Of a DNA stretch of 34,784 bases, positions 28,688 to 34,784 are shown one piece after another. This stretch comes from Ramlibacter sp. (lineage in GTDB: Bacteria > Pseudomonadota > Gammaproteobacteria > Burkholderiales > Burkholderiaceae_C). The position numbers and the translations under genes are program-made. Position 1 is the stretch's first letter, and each line of letters starts with the position of its first letter. The notes under the pieces were generated by a model. It worked only from the letters and a program-made list of their open reading frames with translations. It did not search any database and was not told the DNA's origin. The DNA is taken from assembly GCA_028291885.1 (NCBI GenBank), contig JAQGNJ010000132.1, positions 1-34,784 of the forward strand, read 5' to 3'.

Positions 28688-29581
28688 GTGTTTCGCGGCG
28701 TCCTGGCCGGACTCGCGGCCGGCGCGCTCTGGGGTCTGGTGTTCGTGGCGCCTCGCATGGTCCCGGGCTTCGCCGCGGTGGACCTGGCGGCTGGCCGCTT
28801 CGTCGTCTACGGACTGGTTGCTTTCGCCGTGATGCTGGCCGGCCTGCGCACGCGCCGGCTGCCGACATTGCGGCAGGCCGGCGCCGCCGCCGCCATGAGC
28901 CTGCTGGGATTCACCGGCTACTACCTGCTGCTGGTGCTGGCGATCCGCGACGCGGGAACCGAGGTGCCGACGCTGGTCATCGGAACCATTCCCCTGTGGG
29001 TGATGCTGCTCGGCAAGCCGCGCCACCTGCGCTGGTCGGCGCTGGTCCCGGGCATCGCGCTGACCGCCGCCGGCCTTGGGCTGATGATGGTTTCGCATGG
29101 CGGTGGCGCCACCGGTGACGGCGCGGCGGATTTCGGCCGTGGCATCGCCTTCGCCGTGGCCTCGCTCGCCTGCTGGACGGCCTTCGCGCTGCTGAATTCG
29201 GCCTGGCTCAAGCGCCACCCCGAAGTGGCGGCGACAGCCTGGGCCAACTGGCTGGGCGTGGCGACGGGGCTGGGCGGCCTGGTGCTCTGGCTCGTGGCAG
29301 GGACCGGCGCACGCAGCCTGGTCGCGCAGGAGCAGGGCCGATTGTTCGTGCTGCTGTGCGTGGCCACCGGCTTCGGTTCCGCATGGCTGGCGACGATCCT
29401 TTGGAACATCGCCAGCCAGCGCCTCCCGGCCAGCCTGTGCGGACAGCTGATCGTCAGCGAGACGCTGTTCGCACTGCTTTATTCTTTCGCCTGGGACGGC
29501 CGCTGGCCGACCCTGTCGCAATCCGCCGCCTGCCTGCTGTTCACGCTCGGCATCCTGGCATCCGTCAAGGCCCACCGATGA
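28688..29581 (+). CDS. DMT (EamA-type) transporter
   Basis: About 10 TM; GLAAGALWGLVFVAPRMVPGFAAVDLAAGRFVVYGLVAF; LPASLCGQLIVSETLFALLYSFAWDGRWP. GTG start. Confidence 0.88.
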   Translation: MFRGVLAGLAAGALWGLVFVAPRMVPGFAAVDLAAGRFVVYGLVAFAVMLAGLRTRRLPTLRQAGAAAAMSLLGFTGYYLLLVLAIRDAGTEVPTLVIGTIPLWVMLLGKPRHLRWSALVPGIALTAAGLGLMMVSHGGGATGDGAADFGRGIAFAVASLACWTAFALLNSAWLKRHPEVAATAWANWLGVATGLGGLVLWLVAGTGARSLVAQEQGRLFVLLCVATGFGSAWLATILWNIASQRLPASLCGQLIVSETLFALLYSFAWDGRWPTLSQSAACLLFTLGILASVKAHR

Positions 29582-29997
29582 AGATCGAGATCCCCGAGAA
29601 GAAGAAACTGGTGTTCGAGATGACCGTGCCGATCCGCTGGGGCGACATGGACGCGATGGGACACGTCAACAACACGGCGTATTTCCTCTACCTGGAAACG
29701 ATCCGGATCGAGTGGATGCGCACGATCGGCTGCCAGCCGGATCCCAAGGGAGAAGGGCCGGTGATCGTCAACGCCTTCTGCAACTTCTACAAGCAGCTCG
29801 AGTATCCCGGCGACGTGCTGCTCAGGATGTACGCCAGCGATCCGGGCCGCAGCAGCTTCGAGAGCTGGGGCACGATGGAGCGCGGCGACAACCCCGGCGT
29901 GATCCACGCGGCCGGCGGCGCGACCACGGTGTGGGTGGACTTTCCGGCGCAGAAGTCCAAGCCGCTGCCGGACTGGCTGCGCAAGATCGTCGAATGA
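29578..29997 (+). CDS. Acyl-CoA thioesterase (4HBT hotdog fold)
   Basis: VPIRWGDMDAMGHVNNTAYFLYLETIRIEWMRTIG; ATGA overlap with the upstream EamA gene. Confidence 0.94.
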   Translation: MKIEIPEKKKLVFEMTVPIRWGDMDAMGHVNNTAYFLYLETIRIEWMRTIGCQPDPKGEGPVIVNAFCNFYKQLEYPGDVLLRMYASDPGRSSFESWGTMERGDNPGVIHAAGGATTVWVDFPAQKSKPLPDWLRKIVE

Positions 29998-30088
29998 CGC
30001 AGCGGGATCGGCGGCGGGGAACAAGCCGCCGCGATCGAGGCAAGCAAGGCCCGGGTTTTCCCGATCGACGGAGGTTCTGCGCCGCCCT

Positions 30089-30670
30089 TCACTTCTGTTT
30101 CGGCACCCGCCCCATCAGGTAGAACTCGGGGTTGGGCATCATGTTGGCGAAGCTGGCCATGCGGTTGGACAGGCCGAAGAACGCGGTGATCGCCGCGATG
30201 TCCCAGATGTCCTCGTCGGTGAAGCCGTGCGTGGACAGCGGCGTGAAGTCGTCTTCGCCGATCTCATCGGAGTGCAGGCAGACCTTCATCGCGAAGTCCA
30301 GCATCGCCATCTGGCGCGGCGTGATGTCGGCCTTGCGGTAGTTCACCGCCACCTGGTCGGCGATCAGCGGCTTCTTCTCGTAGATCCGCAGCAGGGCGCC
30401 ATGCGCGACGACGCAGTACAGGCAGTTGTTGGCGGCGCTGGTCGCCGTCACGATCATCTCGCGGTCGCCCTTGGTCAGCGAACCTTCCTCCTTGAGCATC
30501 AGCGCGTCGTGGTAGGCGAAGAAGGCGCGCCACTCGGCCGGCCGGCGGGCGAAGGCGAGGAACACGTTGGGAACGAAGCCGGCCTTTTCCTGCACCTCCA
30601 GCACCTTGGCGCGGATGTCGTCGGGCAGGTCCTTGAGTTCGGGAGCGGGATAGCGGCGGGTCGTGTTCAT
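30089..30670 (-). CDS. AhpD/carboxymuconolactone decarboxylase-like peroxidase-related protein
   Basis: EKAGFVPNVFLAFARRPAEWRAFFAYHDALM, TATSAANNCLYCVVAHGALLR (CxxC...H), YRKADITPRQMAMLDFAMKV. Confidence 0.92.
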   Translation of the reverse strand: MNTTRRYPAPELKDLPDDIRAKVLEVQEKAGFVPNVFLAFARRPAEWRAFFAYHDALMLKEEGSLTKGDREMIVTATSAANNCLYCVVAHGALLRIYEKKPLIADQVAVNYRKADITPRQMAMLDFAMKVCLHSDEIGEDDFTPLSTHGFTDEDIWDIAAITAFFGLSNRMASFANMMPNPEFYLMGRVPKQK

Positions 30671-30850
30671 GGTGGTCCTCCTTGCCGCAAGCGTAACGCG
30701 TGCGGCCTGCGGCCGGAGCCCGCAACGGCCGGACGCGGGACGGAAACTATCGGCGGATCAAGTCAATCGTCCTTGGCGTAGTGGTTTGACCCGATGGCGG
30801 GTGCCGCGGCCAGGACCACACTGCACCGCTACAGGATCCCGCCGAGGCCA

Positions 30851-30895
30851 GTCCCGAAAGGGGACACCACCCCAGTGGGGGGCGACCGTGTCGCC
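30851..30895 (+). promoter_or_regulatory. Leader with three successive small stem-loops upstream of the ABC operon
   Basis: gtccc-gaaag-gggac (30851-30865); cccc-agt-gggg (30870-30880); ggcga-ccgtg-tcgcc (30881-30895), 24 nt before ATG 30919. Confidence 0.4.
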
Positions 30896-30918
30896 AGCGA
30901 CCTTCAGGAAGCGAGTGC

Positions 30919-31992
<1,074 letters not shown>

Positions 31993-32051
31993 GCGACTCC
32001 TTCCATGCTTTTTCCTGCTCCCATCCACCGATCAAAGAAGGAGACAAAGCC

Positions 32052-33380
32052 ATGACCGAGTTCAACCGCCGCAAATTCCTCGAGGGCTCCGCCGGCGTTG
32101 CCGCCGCGGCCACGCTCGGCACCGGCGCCGCCGTCTTCGCCCCCGCCGTTCACGCGCAGACGATCGCCTTCAAGCCCGAGAAGGGCGCCAAGCTGCGGGT
32201 GCTGCGCTGGAGCCGCTTCGTGCAAGGCGACATCGACGCCTACATGGTCAACGTCAGGAAGTTCACCGACAAGACCGGGATCGAGGTGCGGGTCGACAAC
32301 GAAGGCTGGGAAGACGTGCGTCCCAAGGCCGCTGTCGCCGCCAACACCGGAGCCGGGCCCGACATCATTCTCTCGACCAACGACGACGCCAACCTGTACC
32401 CGGAGAAGCTGCTGGACGTGACGGACCTGGCCGAGTACCTGGGCCGCAAGTACGGCGGCTGGTATCCGGCGGTGCAGCAGTACCTGCGCCCCGATGGCAA
32501 GAGATGGCTGGGCCTGGGCCTGGGCGCGGCCGGCTCGATGATCGTCTACCGCCAGAGCATGGTGAAGGCGGCCGGCTTCGACGCCTTCCCCAAGGACACG
32601 GCGGGATTCCTCGCGCTGCACAAGGCGCTGCACGCCAAGGGCACGCCGGGCGGCTACGCCCTGGGCAATGCCACGGGTGACAGCCTCTGGACCAACTGGC
32701 TGATGTGGTCGCACGGCGGCAAGCTGGTCGACCAGAACAACAAGGTGGTGATCGACAGCCCCGAGACGCTGCGGGCGCTGGAATACGGCAAGGAGCTGTA
32801 CGCCACCTTCATCCCCGGCACCTTGTCGTGGCTGGACCCGAACAACAACAAGGCCTTCCTGGACAGCCAGATCAGCGTCACCAACAACGGCATCTCGATC
32901 TACTACGCGGCCAAGAATTCCACCGACCCCAAGGTCAAGGAACTGCAGGCCGACATCAACCACGCGCAGTTCCCGGTGGGCCCGGTCGGAACGCCGACCG
33001 AGTCGCACCTGTTCTTCAACCAGATGGTGATGAAGTACACCAAGTATCCGCAGGCGGCCAAGGAATTCCTGCGCTTCATGATGGAATGGGACCAGTTCGA
33101 CCCCTGGCTCAGCGGGGCCGGCGGCTACATCGCCCAGCCGCTGGCCGCCTACGAGAAGAGCGCCATCTGGACGGTCGATCCCAAGCACACGCCCTACCGC
33201 GACAGCGTCAAGAACATGCGGCCCACGGGCTACGCCGGCAAGCTGGGCTACGCGTCGGCGGGCGCCGGCGCCGACTTCATCGTCGCCAACATGGTGGCGG
33301 AGGCCATCAGCGGTTCCAAGCCGCCGAAGGAGGCGATGGAGCGGGCCCAGAAGCGCGCCGAGCGCTACTACAAGGTTTGA
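32052..33380 (+). CDS. Extracellular sugar-type ABC substrate-binding protein with Tat-like signal
   Basis: MTEFNRRKFLEGSAGVAAAATLGTGAAVFAPAVHAQ leader; GWEDVRPKAAVAANTGAGPDIILS; SBP family 1 layout; between MalK-like and permease genes. Confidence 0.93.
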   Translation: MTEFNRRKFLEGSAGVAAAATLGTGAAVFAPAVHAQTIAFKPEKGAKLRVLRWSRFVQGDIDAYMVNVRKFTDKTGIEVRVDNEGWEDVRPKAAVAANTGAGPDIILSTNDDANLYPEKLLDVTDLAEYLGRKYGGWYPAVQQYLRPDGKRWLGLGLGAAGSMIVYRQSMVKAAGFDAFPKDTAGFLALHKALHAKGTPGGYALGNATGDSLWTNWLMWSHGGKLVDQNNKVVIDSPETLRALEYGKELYATFIPGTLSWLDPNNNKAFLDSQISVTNNGISIYYAAKNSTDPKVKELQADINHAQFPVGPVGTPTESHLFFNQMVMKYTKYPQAAKEFLRFMMEWDQFDPWLSGAGGYIAQPLAAYEKSAIWTVDPKHTPYRDSVKNMRPTGYAGKLGYASAGAGADFIVANMVAEAISGSKPPKEAMERAQKRAERYYKV

Positions 33381-33502
33381 TCGGACACCGAAGGTGCCGC
33401 TCAACCTGCCGCCTGATTCGACACGCACACGCGGCCTGACGGCGCGTGGCGGTCAATCTGGCGGGAGGGTGAGAGTAGAGCTGGTGAGGTTCGTGATTTT
33501 CC

Positions 33503-34405
33503 ATGCTTGAAAAACTCCAGAACAGCCGCAACGCGCTCGGGCTCGTCTTCCTGCTGCCCGCGGCGGTGTTGCTGCTGCTGTTTCTGACCTATCCGCTGGG
33601 GCTGGGAGTGTGGCTGGGCTTCACCGACGCCAAGGTGGGCCGGCCGGGCCAGTGGATCGGCCTGGAGAACTACGTCTTCATCGCGCAGGACAGCGTCACG
33701 CAGCTCGCGCTGTTCAACACGCTGTTCTACACGACGCTGGCGAGCGTGGTGAAGTTCTTCCTCGGCCTCTGGCTGGCGCTGCTGCTGAACAAGAACCTGC
33801 GCTTCAAGACCTTCTTCCGCGCGGTGATCCTGCTGCCCTACATCGTGCCGACCGCGCTGTCGGCCATCGCCTTCTGGTGGCTGTACGACGCCCAGTTCTC
33901 CATCATCAGCTGGGTGCTGGTGAAGACCGGCGTGATCGACAAGTACATCGACTTCCTGGGCAGCCCGTGGAACGCGCGCTTCTCGGTCATCGCGGCAAAC
34001 ATCTGGCGCGGCGTGCCCTTCGTGGCGATCACGCTGCTGGCCGGCCTGCAGACCATCTCGCCGTCGTATTACGAAGCCTCGGCGATCGACGGCGCCTCGC
34101 CCTGGCAGCAGTTCCGGCACGTGACCCTGCCGCTGCTCACGCCCATCATCGCCGTGGTGATGACGTTCTCGGTCCTGTTCACCTTCACCGATTTCCAGCT
34201 GATCTACGTCATCACGCGCGGCGGTCCGCTGAACGCGACCCACCTGATGGCGACGCTGTCGTTCCAGCGCGCGATCTCCGGCGGCGCGCTGGGGGAGGGC
34301 GCGGCGATCTCGATCGCGATGGTGCCGTTCCTGCTGGCCGCGATCATGTTCAGCTACTTCGGCCTGCAGCGGCGGGCCTGGCAGCAAGGCGGAGCCGACA
34401 AATGA
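33503..34405 (+). CDS. Sugar ABC transporter permease (MalF-type)
   Basis: FLLPAAVLLLLFLTYPLGLGVWLGFTD, FRAVILLPYIVPTALSAIAFWWLYD, EAM-like loop YYEASAIDGASPWQQFRHVTLPLLTP. Confidence 0.96.
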   Translation: MLEKLQNSRNALGLVFLLPAAVLLLLFLTYPLGLGVWLGFTDAKVGRPGQWIGLENYVFIAQDSVTQLALFNTLFYTTLASVVKFFLGLWLALLLNKNLRFKTFFRAVILLPYIVPTALSAIAFWWLYDAQFSIISWVLVKTGVIDKYIDFLGSPWNARFSVIAANIWRGVPFVAITLLAGLQTISPSYYEASAIDGASPWQQFRHVTLPLLTPIIAVVMTFSVLFTFTDFQLIYVITRGGPLNATHLMATLSFQRAISGGALGEGAAISIAMVPFLLAAIMFSYFGLQRRAWQQGGADK

Positions 34406-34784
34406 ACAGCACGGACATCCCCGCGAAGCAAGCGGTCGGCGCCGGCGGCGGCATCACGACCGACATGGGCGGCATGGGCTTTCTCGAGACCCGCGGCCGC
34501 AAGCTGGTGACGGTCTACCTGCCGCTGTGCGTTTTCCTCTTCGTGCTGCTCTTCCCCTTCTACTGGATGGCGATCACGGCCTTCAAGCCGAACAACGAAC
34601 TGCTGTCGCGCGACGGCAATCCGTTCTGGATCGTGGCGCCGACGCTGGCCCACGTGAAGAAGCTGCTGTTCGACACCTCGTATCCGCAATGGATGTGGAA
34701 CACCGTGCTGGTCTCGGTGGTGTCCACCTTCTTCTCGCTCGCCGCTTCGGTGTTCGCCGCCTACGCGATCGAGCGTTTGCGCTT
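34402..34784 (+). CDS. Carbohydrate ABC transporter permease (MalG-type), truncated by window end
   Basis: MNSTDIPAKQAVGAGGGITTDMGGMGFLETRGRKLVTVYLPLCVFLFVLLFPFYWMAITAFKPNNELL...MWNTVLVSVVSTFFSLAASVFAAYAIERLR; ATGA overlap with preceding permease. Confidence 0.93.
   Translation, partial: MNSTDIPAKQAVGAGGGITTDMGGMGFLETRGRKLVTVYLPLCVFLFVLLFPFYWMAITAFKPNNELLSRDGNPFWIVAPTLAHVKKLLFDTSYPQWMWNTVLVSVVSTFFSLAASVFAAYAIERLR

Overview
GC-rich chromosomal window, probably from a Burkholderiales (Comamonadaceae-like) betaproteobacterium; the taxonomy is inferred from gene content and protein style. I see no CRISPR array, prophage, transposon, rRNA or tRNA. Contents in order: a decayed cupin gene; aroC; an MFS transporter; a DUF6496/histone H1-like Lys-Ala protein; an SDR; a ribbon-helix-helix (RHH) regulator plus small-protein pair behind a 25-bp palindrome; aroQ; a TetR regulator; a TRAP transporter (Q-M-P); an AroE-like quinate/shikimate dehydrogenase; a fused 3-dehydroshikimate dehydratase/HPPD-like protein (QuiC1 type); a FrnE-like DsbA; two receiver-only response regulators; ArnT-like GT39 convergent with GtrA; a LigB-type dioxygenase; two tandem Hsp20 genes; a carboxylesterase; gcvP-gcvH-gcvT behind a tandem glycine riboswitch; a second TRAP system; ETF-QO; an SDR-EamA-thioesterase operon; an AhpD-like protein; and a carbohydrate ABC transporter (the last permease is truncated by the window end). 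The best candidate for a under-described system is the aroQ-tetR-TRAP-aroE-quiC block (about 5.0-12.06 kb). It reads as a self-contained uptake-and-conversion module for quinate/shikimate to protocatechuate, and its terminal enzyme carries an orphan dioxygenase-like domain with an intact metal triad. All calls are by eye from translations; no searches were run.
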